This document shows positions 1 through 11,763 of a stretch of 64,000 nucleotides of DNA, one piece after another. The notes beneath the pieces were generated by a model. That model saw only the letters and a program-made list of their open reading frames with translations, was not told the DNA's origin and searched no databases. Every line of letters begins with the position of its first letter. Position 1 is the first letter of the stretch. The stretch is from contig NC_081413.1 of assembly GCF_030272615.1 (NCBI RefSeq), positions 19,046,285-19,110,284 on the forward strand, given 5' to 3'. The position numbers and the translations under genes were made by a program. Source of the stretch: Cryptomeria japonica. Taxonomy: Eukaryota; Streptophyta; Pinopsida; Cupressales; Cupressaceae.

Positions 1-703
1 ACCAAAAAAATGTAGTCGCACAAGCAGGATTTAGACCGTGAGGTCCTACTTAGATGTTGATATGAGAAAGAGTCCAAGGGTCATCACTTCCCAAGTAACT
101 ACAATTCCCACGTAACCCTTCCTTCAAAGCTTTCACTCATCAGGTATTTGTTTATAGTGAGTTAGAATACCAAGGTATTCTAGCCGTACTCACTTTGGGT
201 TGTTCCCTTCTCATGATTATCACTTGCTTTCAAAAGCAAAGTGGTCGGGAAGGCAGGCCCTCTAGAGGTGACACACAATCAAAGACACAAGCATGGTATC
301 GAAGATCTGGATTTCTGATCACCCTAAGAAGGATGAGAGCATACTCTCCTACTCCAATGTCACACTCAACAATCAAAGCAAAAACATGTTCATTCCAACC
401 TATTTAGAAATCACTAGGTGCCTAAACATTAATTTCAAACACAAAATTTAATTGTTTCTCCAAGGCAACCTGCAAAACCCAAGTTAGGAGTTTGAGATGT
501 TTATTCTTTGACTTTTGAATCTGCACAAAGCATGTTAGTAGTTTGATTTATTTCCTTTGCCATGCGTATGCCAAGATTCTTCATAGATAATTAGTACCAA
601 AATCCAAAGCACAGAAAATAGAATGCAAAAACACAACAAATTTCAAGTAAACATTGCATTTTTTTACCTCTGTTCTGGACTTTACATAGGTGCATAACTC
701 ATG

Positions 704-806
704 AAACAGGCGTAGAATGTCTAACACAAGCATAGAATGTACTCTACACAAGCGCAGAATGCTCAACACAGGCGCAAGTTGTCTTACACAGGCGCAGAAG
801 TCTCCA
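704..806. repeat. Short imperfect tandem repeat in the Z leader
   Basis: About five imperfect copies, near 20 bp each, built around ACACAGGCGCAGAATGT. Copies differ at several positions (GCGTAGAAT, GCATAGAAT, GCGCAGAAT, GCGCAAGTT, GCGCAGAAG). Its role is unknown. Confidence 0.6.
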
Positions 807-900
807 GAATACCCTGCACGGCCCTATTTTTGGGTTTTTGACCTGCAAATCAACTTCAAAGCACTCAAAAACACAGTAAAGGGATTAGAAGGTTAGTGTT

Positions 901-916
901 CACATCGGGTTCACCA
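901..916 (-). promoter_or_regulatory. Possible primer-binding site of gypsy element Z
   Basis: Read on the minus strand this is TGGTGAACCCGATGTG, five bases inside the LTR that starts at 922. It occupies the position of the TGGCGCC primer site of U1 (17337). It starts with TGG as plant primer sites do, but I cannot name the tRNA. Confidence 0.35.
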
Positions 917-921
917 GTTAA

Positions 922-2496
922 TGTGAGGTAGGAAATAGGAAATCATCACAAGCAAGTCAAAAATACTAATCATTAGCTCAATCACAAAAGCACTCATTGC
1001 AATGATCTATCCTAAACTACACTCAATAGAGACATAAAAACAAAGCATACAAAACTAAATATTATGCAAACCAGATGACAATTTGAATGCTCCATCCATG
1101 CAGCTCCATTGTTCTTCTTTCTTCTCCAAATAGATTTGTTGTGGATCTCACCTTCAAGTGCATACACCTAATTGTGAAAGCAAGATTGACATTGACACAA
1201 GAATACTCAAAGCATAAATTCGATAGTCTGATTACCAATTATTAATTAGCCTTGATTGACAAAGATCATCCAATTTATAGAAGAATTGGAGAGATGACAA
1301 GATTAGCATGATCCAATTCAAATGGAAATTGCAAATCAATATGGCAAATTATGACAAATTATGCACTTTCTATGCACAATTTGATTGATTGATAATTGAT
1401 GACAAATTATGACAACTTCTATGTCAAAATTGATTGATTGTCAATTATGACAAATTATGACAAATTGAAATGTCATTCCCATGGAATTAGGAGATGAAAT
1501 AGGAGGGAAAAGAAATTAGAAATTAAGAAAATTAGGAATTAGAAATTGATGGAAAAATAGGAAATTAGGAACTAGAAGAAATTAGGTAAATTAATTAATA
1601 ATTTGTCATTTATTAATTAATTTAAAAGAGGAGGAATAATTAGCCAATTAAATAAAGATTTAATTGTAATGAGAAGACTTAGGATTAATAAATAATTTAG
1701 TAATCCTAGCGGGAGAAATGACAAACAAGGTTAAATGATTGAATCATGAAACCCTAGAAGATGAATTAGCAATGCAAAAATGACAATTAGGTCGTGATTG
1801 AAGATAATTAATGTCATGATTTTGAATTGATAAATGACCAATGTGATAAATGATTTGATTGAGAAATGCGCCAATTGACGAGGAACAATGACAAATTGAT
1901 CCAAATTGACATAATTGAGATAGACAACAATCGATAGCGAAATGATCGCAAAATGAAAAAATTGACAAGAGGACAAGGATCGACAATAAAATAGATTGCA
2001 AGATGACAAGATAATGACCATGATTGATGACAAATTGATCGCAAAATGATAAAATCGAACAAGACAATGATCGATGACAAATCGATCGTAAAACAACAAG
2101 ATTGATAAAACGATCACCAGATGATAAGATTGAAAAGAGGACAAAACCCTAATTAGGATTGACGATGTCCAAAATGATAAGATTGATGATAAGATTGAAA
2201 AGAGGACAAAACCCTAATTAGGATTGACGATGTCCAAAATGATGACAAATTAGCATGCACATTGATGCAACAAGATAAGATCGATCAAAATCATGACTGG
2301 ATAGTGTTGTCAACAAGACCAAATTTGAGAGTGAGATGAATGAAGAATGTGGAAGAATGACTCGATGCTCACAAATGATACAAACCAAGTGCGTGACATA
2401 GGAGAAATGTTAATGCAACGCAAAAACCTAAAATGAGGTAATGCGCAAATGTTAAAGTATGACTCTGCAAGCGTTGACCATTTTTAGGTGTCTACA
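922..2496 (-). repeat. 5' LTR of gypsy element Z
   Basis: On the minus strand it starts TGTAGACACCTAAAAATGG and ends in CA at 922. The first 19 bases closely match the start of the U1/U2 LTRs (TGTATACACCTAAAAATGG). The interior is very AT-rich, with many repeats of the TGACAAATTATGAC type between 1320 and 1470. Length is 1575 bp. Its right side is not followed by a polypurine tract, so this is the outer edge of Z. Open frames here are chance products of low complexity. Confidence 0.7.
2120..2249. repeat. 65-bp tandem duplication inside the Z LTR
   Basis: Two copies at a 65-bp offset; the first 58 or so bases of each (from GATGATAAGATTG to GTCCAAAATGAT) are identical by eye. The lack of differences means a much more recent event than the surrounding decay. 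Confidence 0.85.
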
Positions 2497-3263
2497 CAGG
2501 CAACCTTGCAATCCTATGGCACCAGCAAGATATTATACCGAAAAAGTATAACACAAGCAAGATAGTGCACCAGCATTAGAAGATCAATCTACATCAGCAC
2601 CAGCACAGAAGATATTCACCAACACAGAAGAAAATATGTATACTCACATAGAGGCCGATAGGATTTTTGATATGTAATATTTTGTTTATTATTGTAAGCC
2701 GACTTCACAAATTGTAAAATAACTCTTGTATATAAAAGAGATCATTGAAGGTATTTATAGGATATGGATAGAATTTATTAAATAAATTATAAGGCAAACC
2801 TAATGTGCGAATTGTAGTTCAAGGGTATATGCAAAGAACAGAGCAAGAACCGGTACTGAATCTGGCATTGAAGATGCTATTGTAAAGCAGTACAGAATAT
2901 TGGATTTGTGTAAATCCTCATTGTAAGTCAGTGTGACTTCTTATTAAGCAGTGAGCTCTAGGCAGTTGGCCTTCCTGCATGTGTAGGCCCCTATTGTAAG
3001 TAATATTCTCTTATTGGCCAGTAAGTGAATATTGTGGGTCACAAATCCCACCAAGGTTTTTCCCACATCGGGTTTCCTCGTTAAAAATATTGTGTTATGG
3101 TGTTCTTTTCATGTGGATGCTTTTGATTCTGTTATTTGCATTAATTATTGCATACCGGTATACTATTACTTTATATTCTGCATATTCAGTTTTAAGAAAA
3201 CTTCATCACCAGTTAGATACTGATTCAGCCCCCCCTCTCAGTATCTGTGGGAACCCTAACTAT
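2497..3263 (+). mobile_element. Truncated copia-type LTR (G)
   Basis: The right end has the features of the copia-type LTRs elsewhere in the window: TGTGGGTCACAAATCCCACC, a GGTTTTTCCC...GGGTTTCC module at 3031-3110, GATTCAGCCCCCCCTCTCAG, and an end in TATAACA. No primer site follows; gypsy U1 3' UTR sequence follows directly, so this is a solo LTR or 3' LTR. The TG start is missing; the left side abuts the Z LTR, which suggests Z inserted into this LTR. Confidence 0.65.
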
Positions 3264-4329
3264 AACAAGTTGTAGGAAGATTCAGATATGTTGATGTTGG
3301 TTTGATTGAGAGGGTAGCATAAGATTTGGGCTGGGCCAACAATATCTAAAGAGAGATGAGTCATTAGTCTGATTGTGTATACACTTATGATGATACCTTG
3401 ATGATTCTTGTGATAGATTTAACCTTGGATAAAATGAGCATGCAGAATCCCATGCAATAATGAGATACAAGTTAAATGAAAATGAAATACAAAGCTACAA
3501 CTAGACTAGTCACTGGGTTATTTCATTTTGTCATCATTGAGATTTTTAAAATGTGGGAAGTGAGTGAAAACATTGATGGTATAATTAAACCATGATGACC
3601 TGAGCACTAATTTCCTGGATTTTAATATGGCAAGTTAGCACAAGCATTGAGGTATAATTGAACCAAGATGACTTGAGTGTTGCTTACATAAAATAGGTAG
3701 TATTAACCATTTCAATACATGCAAATTGGAAATGTCTTCGATGATACTCCGATGATCATGTCCTTAGAAAAAATTGCACATATTAATGATTAATTTACAG
3801 ACAACAGACAAGAAAAATATTGTGTTCCTTGTTCCTATAGTTAGAGACATCGTGGAGTTACTCAGAAATCATAGTAGTGAAAATCAAGATAGAAAAGTTG
3901 AACAATCATGTTAAAATCATTATCCAAAAGACATCATCCATTGAAAAGTGTGTGGTGTTCTTAGACTAACATGTGATAGTTTGATGGTTGATAATTTGAT
4001 CTCGTGTTCAACGTTGGATGTCTCAATTTTTGATTGATAATAGTTGCCTAACAATTGTTCCTCCTATTTGATTAAGCTCAAAATGATTAAAAATTTTGCC
4101 CCCAGCTAGGTGCAGGATTTTGCCCCAAGCCTAGAAAAAATTCATTATGATATACCCAATGATCCAAACCATGATGAGAAGCCACCTAGGATGCATGCAT
4201 ATGTACAAAGGCTTTATTATGGATATGAACAATGCTGACAGAAAATGAATGCAAGCAAAAGGATGCATGAACCATTAGAAGGAAGAGCTAGTGGATAGAT
4301 AGTGCCTATTTGCCAAGTTTTCACCAACT
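3264..4329 (-). other. 3' UTR of gypsy copy U1
   Basis: Non-coding and colinear with 18530-19595 in U2 and, for its first 300 bases or so, with 26297-26582. No open frame of interest is seen. Confidence 0.75.
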
Positions 4330-4545
4330 GTTTTTTATTGTACTTTTTCTCATATTTGATTTTTTTTTTCTGCTTTTTCAATGTTTTTGGATTTTTTCTC
4401 TTTTCACTATTTTTGGATTTTCTACTTTTTCATTGTTTTTGGATTTTCTGCTTTTTCATTGTTTTTGGATTTTCTACTTTTTCACTGTTTTTGGATTTTC
4501 TGCTTTTTCACCATTTCTGGATTTTTCTGCTTTTTCAGGCATAAA
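4330..4545 (-). repeat. 27-bp minisatellite at the gypsy integrase 3' end (U1)
   Basis: Imperfect copies of a 27-bp unit; in plus orientation the core is TTTTTGGATTTTCTGCTTTTTC. It begins at the integrase stop codon and runs into the 3' UTR. The same array is present in U2. Frames reading FWIF/FLDF here are repeat translations, not proteins. Confidence 0.85.
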
Positions 4546-5520
4546 ACTTCTTTAGATGCATGCTATTGATGGGTTCATCAAGTTGATCCCCATCCTGTGT
4601 TGATAGTTGATATTCTCTTGAACCAAATATTGTTGTGACCACCAACAACCCCAACTAGTTTGGTTCAAACTTACCTTTCTTTTCTTGATCTGCCTGGTTG
4701 CATGGATTTTCTTTGAGTACTAGTTCCCCAACTTGAAATATTCTTAGTTTGACCTTATGATTATAATTGCGGCACATTCTTTGTTGATATACCTTTAAAT
4801 GATCAAAGGCATTTTTTCTTCGTTCATGGATTAATTCTAACTCCTACAGTCAAGACACTCATTGTTCTTCATCTAGGATAAGACCTTTTAATGATACTCA
4901 TAGAGAAGGTATCTCTACTTCTATTGGCAATATTGCTTCTGATCCATAAACAAGAGAGAAAGGTGTGGCACCTATTGCTATGCAGATACTAGTATAGTAG
5001 GCCCATAGAGCAGGGTTCAATTGAATATGCCAATCTCTGCCAGCATCATTCACTGTCTTTTTAAGGATTTTCAAAATAGTTTTGTTTTATGCTTCTACTT
5101 GCCCATTTCCTTGGGGATAGTAGGGTGTTGAAAATCTATGTTGGATCTTGAATTTCTCACATAGCTCTTGGACATCTTGATTCTTGAATGGTCACCCATT
5201 ATCAGTGATAATGGTCATGGGTATTCCATAGAGATAGATGATGTAGTTCAAGACAAATGCAACAATTTGTTTTCCTGTGATATAGAAGAGAGGTATTGCC
5301 TTAATCCATTTTATGAGATATTCTATAGCTACAAGGATGAATTTGTGAACATTATATGAAGAAGGATTTATCTTTCCTACTAGATCAAGACTCCATTGGC
5401 AGAAAGGCCAAGATGTTGCCAAAGCATGAAGTTCTTGTGCTTGTGCATGAATCAAATTCCCATAAATCTTACATTGTTTGTATGTTTTAGCTATCTAGAA
5501 AAGAATCTTGTTCCATAGTT
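4535..5520 (-). pseudogene. Gypsy integrase, core and C-terminal part (U1)
   Basis: Integrase joins element cDNA into the host chromosome. Visible on the minus strand: the pre-core stretch SWPFCQWSLDLVGKINPSS (intact copy U2 has WGLDLVGK), the core start FILVAIEYLIKWIKA, the segment with YGIPMTIITDNG that carries the second catalytic Asp, then PYYPQGNGQ, and a C-terminal tail ending NSMHLKKFYA with a stop at 4535-4537. Several stops and frameshifts break it. Copia A enters just upstream at 5521; the N-terminal zinc-binding part continues beyond A at 13301. The wording of the core is typical of plant Tat/Athila-type gypsy elements. Confidence 0.85.
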
Positions 5521-5526
5521 GGCCAA

Positions 5527-7037
5527 TGATAGTTCTGATACTTAATATAAGTACAGATCCAATAGCCAACAAGATGAGAGGGGGGGGTGAATCATACAAA
5601 CTTAATCATCCATAAAAACATTAGATTCAACCTCGGTAACATATATATCAGTTATATAACCAAAAACTGTCAAACATGCAAACTCAAAAGCATATGAACA
5701 ATATAAACCTCATAACACCATATTTAATGTGGAAACCCAAATAGGGAAAAACCACTATGGGATTTCAGACCCACTAAGAAATATACTTTTCTAGAGTATG
5801 CTCGGTTAAAAGAAAATCCTGTTAAAGATTACAAACACATTGCTAGATGTGACCCGGTTAAGGGATTTCCCTCAGATCTGTTAGGATCTTCACTTTGTTA
5901 GAAGTGACCTTGTCAAAGGATTTCAAACACTCAGTCAGAATGTCACCTTGCTAGAGGATTTACATATAAGACTGTTAAGTCCACTCGGTTAAGAGATTTC
6001 CTGTCACTTTCACAAAATAACAGTAATAAAATATATCTGCAACTTCACATCTAATATGCTAAAGAAGATTCCTATTTGTTCAATACAATCTAGACATAGA
6101 ACTAATCTTGTCTATCTGTTGGGTATCAATACTCTGTTATTCTAATAGGTTTTCAAGCTTCTATGCTCGGTAATCACACTGTAGCATCCCTATGCATACA
6201 CTTGCCTGCATACATTATTTATCAATAGTTTCCTATTTATAAACAATCTTCTAACAGCTTAATCTCCTTGATCACATTTCCCATGATCAATCATAGCCAT
6301 TAGATCTTCAATCTTGTCCAGGTTCATTGTATCTTTCAATCTAAAAACATTTTACCCCACCTTGGAATTTGTGTTAGGGTAATGCGGTTCAATTTGAGTT
6401 GTATATCTTCCTGCCGACTTTCCATTGCCTTAGATTCATTAACAAACTTCTTCCATGGCTTAGCAATCATTGATCCGTTCCAGCTCATTAGCTTGTTTCA
6501 TTAAATATCACATGTAAACATTTAATGCATTCTGTTATAGCTTGGTTACAACTCGATGAATACTAAACTTCACTCGGTAGACATTCTGCCTTCATTAATC
6601 TATAGTGATAACCTTAGGGTTTACCGACTAGGTTCCTTAGGGTTTACCAACTAGGTTCTTTGCTTGATAACATAGTATAGTATTAACCTTTACATTTTAT
6701 AGCATATGTATGATGTTAAAACAATCTAAAACATCAAGATCTCATCATTGTCTGACTCAGTAGTAGTTGCCCATTGAATAACTTATCCCCTTATTCATCA
6801 TATTCTTTCCTGTGTCTTTACCGACTTCTTTATAATCTTCATATCATACTTCTCAAGATATGGCAACATCATACTGAATTAGAAAATCAATTTCTTGACA
6901 TCAATGACAAAATAATAATATCGAGATAGTAAAACATCTTTAATTAGTTATGTCCATAATCATCAACAACCTTCTCAATATCCTTATTGAAATGTCAACA
7001 TTCTTTCATTGTCTGTTATAATGTAATATTGCCAACA
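5527..7037 (-). repeat. 3' LTR of copia A
   Basis: Starts on the minus strand with TGTTGGCAATATTAC and ends in CTATCA. It matches 11764-13294 throughout, with scattered substitutions. A G-run near 5580 and the shared GTGGGT/GGTTTTTCCC module at about 5711-5777 are present. Length is 1511 bp. Confidence 0.93.
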
Positions 7038-7052
7038 ATCTCCCCCTTTAGC
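7038..7052 (-). promoter_or_regulatory. Polypurine tract of copia A
   Basis: Minus strand reads GCTAAAGGGGGAGAT directly before the 3' LTR start TGTTGG. This tract primes plus-strand DNA synthesis. Further purine-rich GGGAGAA tracts lie upstream around 7191-7205 and 7250-7271. Confidence 0.85.
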
Positions 7053-7515
7053 ATTGATGGAAAAACCAATTGATTTGACCTTTAAAAGATTCGGATTGCT
7101 GTGATTCTAAAATGCTTGAAATGCTCTCCCCCATACATTAGACTTCTCTTATGTTTTCAGTCTTTATTTCAATCTGTAGTCTTCTCTCAGTCTTCTCCCC
7201 CTTTGGTAGGTCTTATCCCTCTTGGTAGGTCTTCTCCCATACAGTAGTCTTCTCCCACTTTGACAACAATGCCAAAAAGAAAATAACTAAAACATAATTT
7301 GTTTATGTAAGAAGTTACTTCCTGCTATTGTGTATCAACTGAGTCTCGGTCAGAGCATTTGTCTTTAATTCCTGTTCCCTATATCATTCTCTGTATTATT
7401 CCAGTATTACTTCCAGTACACTTTCAGAAAAACATTCTAAAGTGTATCACTTCAGCATCAACTCCCCAAAAGATATTCAATAGAGTCATCAAAGTGATGC
7501 TTTCACCGAACTCAG

Positions 7516-10500
7516 TCAGTGAGTAGAAGATAGGGGTAGGACCCCTAACTTACTTCTGAGATATTCAAAAGCATCCTTTGGTAGTGGCTTGGTGAGGATA
7601 TCTTCTATTTGCTCCTTTGTGCTAACATATTCCAACACCACTTTCTTCTCTTGAGCTTCTTCTCTAAGATAATGATATTTGATAGATATGTGCTTTGTCT
7701 TAGAGTGCATAATAGGATTCTTTGAAATATTAATGGCACTAGTATTGTCACAGAATATAGTTACTGGCTCGGTAACTTTCTCATTTATGCCTTCCAATAG
7801 TTGTTTGATCCATGTAATGTGGTACAATTAAGTGCTACAGCAACATATTCAGCTTCGACTGTTGATTGAGAAACACATCCTCATTTCTTGCTAAGCCAAC
7901 TCACTAGTCTTTCTCCTAAGAAGAAAGCTCCACCACTTGTGCTTTTCCTATCATCAATGTTGCCTGCCCAATCAGCATCAGTATAAACTTTTTAATCAAA
8001 ATCATTTCCTTTCTGATATACTAAGCCATGATCTTCAATGCCTTTTAAGTATCTGAAAATTCTTTTGATTGTTGTCATGTGTGTTTCCTGAGGATCTGCA
8101 AAGAATCTTGCAACAATAACTACTGCATGTGCTATATCTGGCCTACTGGGAACAAAATATTGTAGTTTTCCAATCATGGATCAGTAGAGTGTCTCATCAA
8201 TAGATGCAGATTCATCATTCTTTGATTGTTTACAGTTGGTAGTCATAGGAGTACTTACTAGTTTTGAATCCTCCATTCCAAATTTCTTCAAGATTTCCTT
8301 TATGTATTTGGATTGGGTAATGAAAATCTCATTTTTCCTTTGCAGTATCTGTAAGCCTATAAAATACTTTATCTCACCGATTAATGACATCTCAAATTCT
8401 TTGCTCATTTCATTTCCAAAGTTCTTGCATAAAGAGTCATTTCCACAAAATATAATATCATCAAAAAATATGGCTAAGATTAGTATTCCATTTTCATCAT
8501 TTTTCATGTACATGTTGTTGTTGTCACTTGTCCTTATAAAACCAATCTTAATCAAATAAGAGTGCAATCTCTCATACCATGCTCTAGGTGCTTGTTTCAG
8601 ACCATATAAAGCTTTTTTTAATTTACATACCTGATCTTTATTATTGTCTTCAACAAATCCTTCAAGTTGTTCAATGAAAAATTCTTCTTCTAATATTCCA
8701 TTCAGAAACGTAGATTTGACATCCATTTGATATACCTTGAAGTTCTTGAAAGCAGCATATGCCAACATTGTTCTTACTCCTTCAAGTCTGGCAACAGGTG
8801 CAAAAGTCTCACCATAGTTAATTCCTTCTTCTTGGGCATAACCTTTGCAAACTAGTCTTGCTTTGTTTCTAATGACCTCACCTTTTTCATTTAGCTTGTT
8901 TCTGAAGATCCACTTTGTATCGATTACATTTTTGTCCTTCAGTGTTGGGACTAGTGTCCATGTGTCATTCTTCTTGATTTGATCAATCTCTTTTGTCATA
9001 GCATTTATCCAATCTTCACTATTAAATACCTCTTTCACTATTCTTAGTTCAAATTCATATATCAAACATGTGTTTTGTCTTAGTTTGTTCATTGTCATCA
9101 CTAGATCATCTTTATCTCCTATAATCTGACTTGGTGCATGATGTCTTCTGACATACTTGGCTAATACAAGCTTGGTAGGCTCTTTATGATCTTCTTCATC
9201 ACTCGGTAACTGGATATTTCCTTCATTTTCTTCAACAGTTATCTCGGCAGGACTTCTCGGTTGCACATAGACAAATTCATCATAGTCTTCTAGTTCTTTG
9301 GAATTTCCTTCATCATTTCTTTCTGTAAATTCATCAATTTTCACATTTGCATTTACTACTATTTTGTTAGATGATTTGATTAGACATTTAAATGCTTTGC
9401 TTCTAGAAGAATATCCTCGAAATGTTCCTTCTTCACTTTTTTGATCAAACTTGCCATTTATATCATCTTTATGAACATAGAATTTACTTCCAAAGATCTT
9501 AAAATAACTTACATTAGGTTTCTTTCCATACCAGATTTCATAAGGTGTCTTCAAAGTACCTTTCTTCAATTGAACTCGGTTCAAGGTGTAAACAGCTATG
9601 CTTATTGCTTCTCTCCAAAATGTTTGTGGAACCTTCTTCTCAATCTTTAGTGTTCTAGCACAATCCACAATAGATCTATTTCTTCTTTTAGCTATTCCAT
9701 TCTGCTGTGGAGTTCTTGGTGCAGAGACTTGTCTTTTAATACCATGATCATTGCAAAATAAGTTGAATTCATCAGATGTGAACTCTCCTCCTCTATCTGA
9801 TCTGAGACATTTTAGTTGTCTTCCCGTTTCATTTTCAACTCTATCCTTGTACCATTTAAATATTTGAAAAGCTTTTGATTTTTCTTTTAAAAATGTTACT
9901 GACATCATCCTTGAATAGTCATCCACAAATAAAATGAATTACTTATCACCATAATAACTTTGAACTTTCATAGGACCACAAAGATCAGTATGCACAAGAT
10001 CTAAAATTCCCCTAGAAGTGTAGGACTTACTTGTAAAGCTTGATCTTGTCATCTTACCCATCTGGCATCCTTAGCACATAGCATTCTCAGGTTTTTCAAG
10101 ACTTTGTAGACCTCTTACTTGGTGCTTCTTACTTATTTTGATCAAATTATCAAAATTAACATGACAAAACCTTTTATGCCATAACCAAGTATCATCAATC
10201 TTTGCATGCAAACACTTATTGTGAGTTGAGTCAAGGTGAAATGTATTACCTTTTATTTGTGTCCCGGTAGTAGCTAACTTTCCTTTCTTATCATGAACTT
10301 TGACAATTCCTTTTTCAAACTCTATTCGGTAACCTGTGTTGTTTAGCTGTGCTACACTCAACAAATTGTATTTCAAACCTTCAACCCAATAAACATCATT
10401 GCATCTTCTATTATCAAGAAGTGTTATGGATCCTTTACCTCTTACTAGACATGGTGCATCATTACCAAATCTAACATAGCCTCCATCATAATCTTCTAAT

Positions 10501-11699
10501 ATAACAAACTTGTGTTTATCTCCTATCATATGATGTGAACATCCACTATCTATAATCCAAGAATCATTAGTGTTCATGTGAGATATAAGGGCTTTTTCTT
10601 CATACCTTTCTTCATCTGATCCATCCTTGATAGCCACATAAACAACTTCCTCTGTATCTGTCTCATCTGATTTATCATCGTTAGATTCCTCATCAACAAT
10701 TAAACATGTCTTTCTATCTCTTCTTCCGAAGTCTCGGTGTCCTCTGTAATGGTTATCTTTATGTCTATCATCTCGGTAATCTCTCTTTTCAGTGAAATCT
10801 TTGTCAAGACAGTTAGAAGCCATATGTCCAATTTTATCACAATTGAAACATTTCAAAGGTAGTTTTCTTTTATACTTACCTTTGCCTCTCGATAACCTTT
10901 TGGCCAATAGTGCTTCAAACTCTTCTTGCTTTCTGATTTCTTCATATAGTTTGTGTACTTCTTCCATGTTCTTCCGAAATCTTTCACTTGCTCCACTGTG
11001 ATCTCCTTCAGAGTACTTATACTTTCTTTCATTGTAATCATTAGATTCATTCAGATGAAAAGAACTAAATGCAGATTCAACTTTATTTACTGAAGATCCA
11101 CTGATATCAAAATTACTTAACTCAAATGAATGTAGCTTACCAATACCAGCATCCAAGGAAACTGGCATATTAGGTACAAACCTCAATTCATTGATTATAG
11201 AGACTTGGATTGCATAGGCAGGTAGAAGGGTTCTTAACAACTTACTTGTTACATCCTTTTCTTCAATAGTTCCTCCTACTCCTTTGATTTGATTTTCAAT
11301 CTCCTCTAGTCTTGTACTATACAGGGTTATGTTCTCACCTTGATTCATCCTCATAGATTCAATTTGTCATCTTAGACTATCTACTTTTTCTCTTTGAACA
11401 TGTTCATCTCCTCCATATACAGATATGAGCTTAGTCCACATTTCCTTTGCATCAATACATCCTTCTAGATCATTAAACTCTGAATCGGTCAATGCAGATG
11501 TTATTTCAATCACTGCTTGAATATGTTCTTGCTTCGCCTTTATCTCTTCCATAGTCAATGGGTAGGTGCTCGGTGCAACAAAATCATTCTCCAAATAGTA
11601 TATAGCATATTCTCCAACTCCTGATAGATGCAACTTTATCCTTTTCTACCATGTATAGAAGCTTGACTTGTTTAGCTTAGGTGCATCCCTCTTATACAT
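7516..11699 (-). pseudogene. Copia A gag-pol polyprotein
   Basis: One reading frame of about 1390 codons from a likely ATG at 11699, with domains in standard Ty1/copia order. Gag is followed by one CCHC knuckle (CFNCDKIGHMASNC, near 10830), aspartic protease (WIIDSGCSHHM, near 10540), GAG-pre-integrase (WLWHKRFCHVNFDN), integrase core (VDDYSRMM; DRGGEFTSDEF; APRTPQQNGIAKRRNR), reverse transcriptase (DVKSTFLNG; LYGLKQAPRAWYERL; FFDDIIF) and RNase H (TVEAEY; FCDNTSAINISKNP; KTKHISIKYH). The RT active site reads FFDD where YVDD is usual. In-frame stops occur near 11655, 11364, 10071, 9947, 8179, 7990 and 7893, several from CGA or CAA, and one frameshift lies near 7830. Otherwise it is well preserved. 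Confidence 0.93.
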
Positions 11700-11749
11700 C
11701 TTTGGATCTTTAACTCGAGTGCCTTTAAACTTTCCTTTAGGAGTCTAAA

Positions 11750-11761
11750 GCTCTGATACCA
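11750..11761 (-). promoter_or_regulatory. Primer-binding site of copia A (tRNA-iMet type)
   Basis: Minus strand reads TGGTATCAGAGC two bases after the 5' LTR end. This is the canonical complement to the plant initiator methionine tRNA 3' end. Confidence 0.93.
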
Positions 11762-11763
11762 AT

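Larger units (their letters stand above)
1..921 (-). other. 5' leader of gypsy element Z (untranslated, partial)
   Basis: No coding capacity seen. The order of short landmarks (a C/T-rich stretch near 130-215, GGAAGGCAGGCC near 250, a GATCACCCTAAGAAGGATGAG-like block near 317, GGCAACCTGCAAAA near 463) resembles the leader of gypsy copy U1 at about 16670-16960, so I read it as the region between primer site and gag of a related element on the minus strand. The gag would lie beyond the left edge of the window. The assignment rests on similarity by eye. Confidence 0.5.

Noticed and set aside
1731-2144. 137-codon minus-strand frame and overlapping ones
   Set aside because: They lie in the AT-rich repetitive LTR of gypsy Z; overlapping frames give equally long products with low complexity.
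2497-3263. Reading G as the 5' LTR of a further copia element
   Set aside because: No primer-binding site follows its end; gypsy U1 3' UTR sequence follows directly.
4302-4569. Hydrophobic frames rich in FWIF/FLDF, similar to those at 19574-19807
   Set aside because: They translate a 27-bp T-rich minisatellite and all three frames give similar nonsense; not a membrane protein.
8236-8559. 107-codon plus-strand frame
   Set aside because: It is antisense to the copia A reverse transcriptase.
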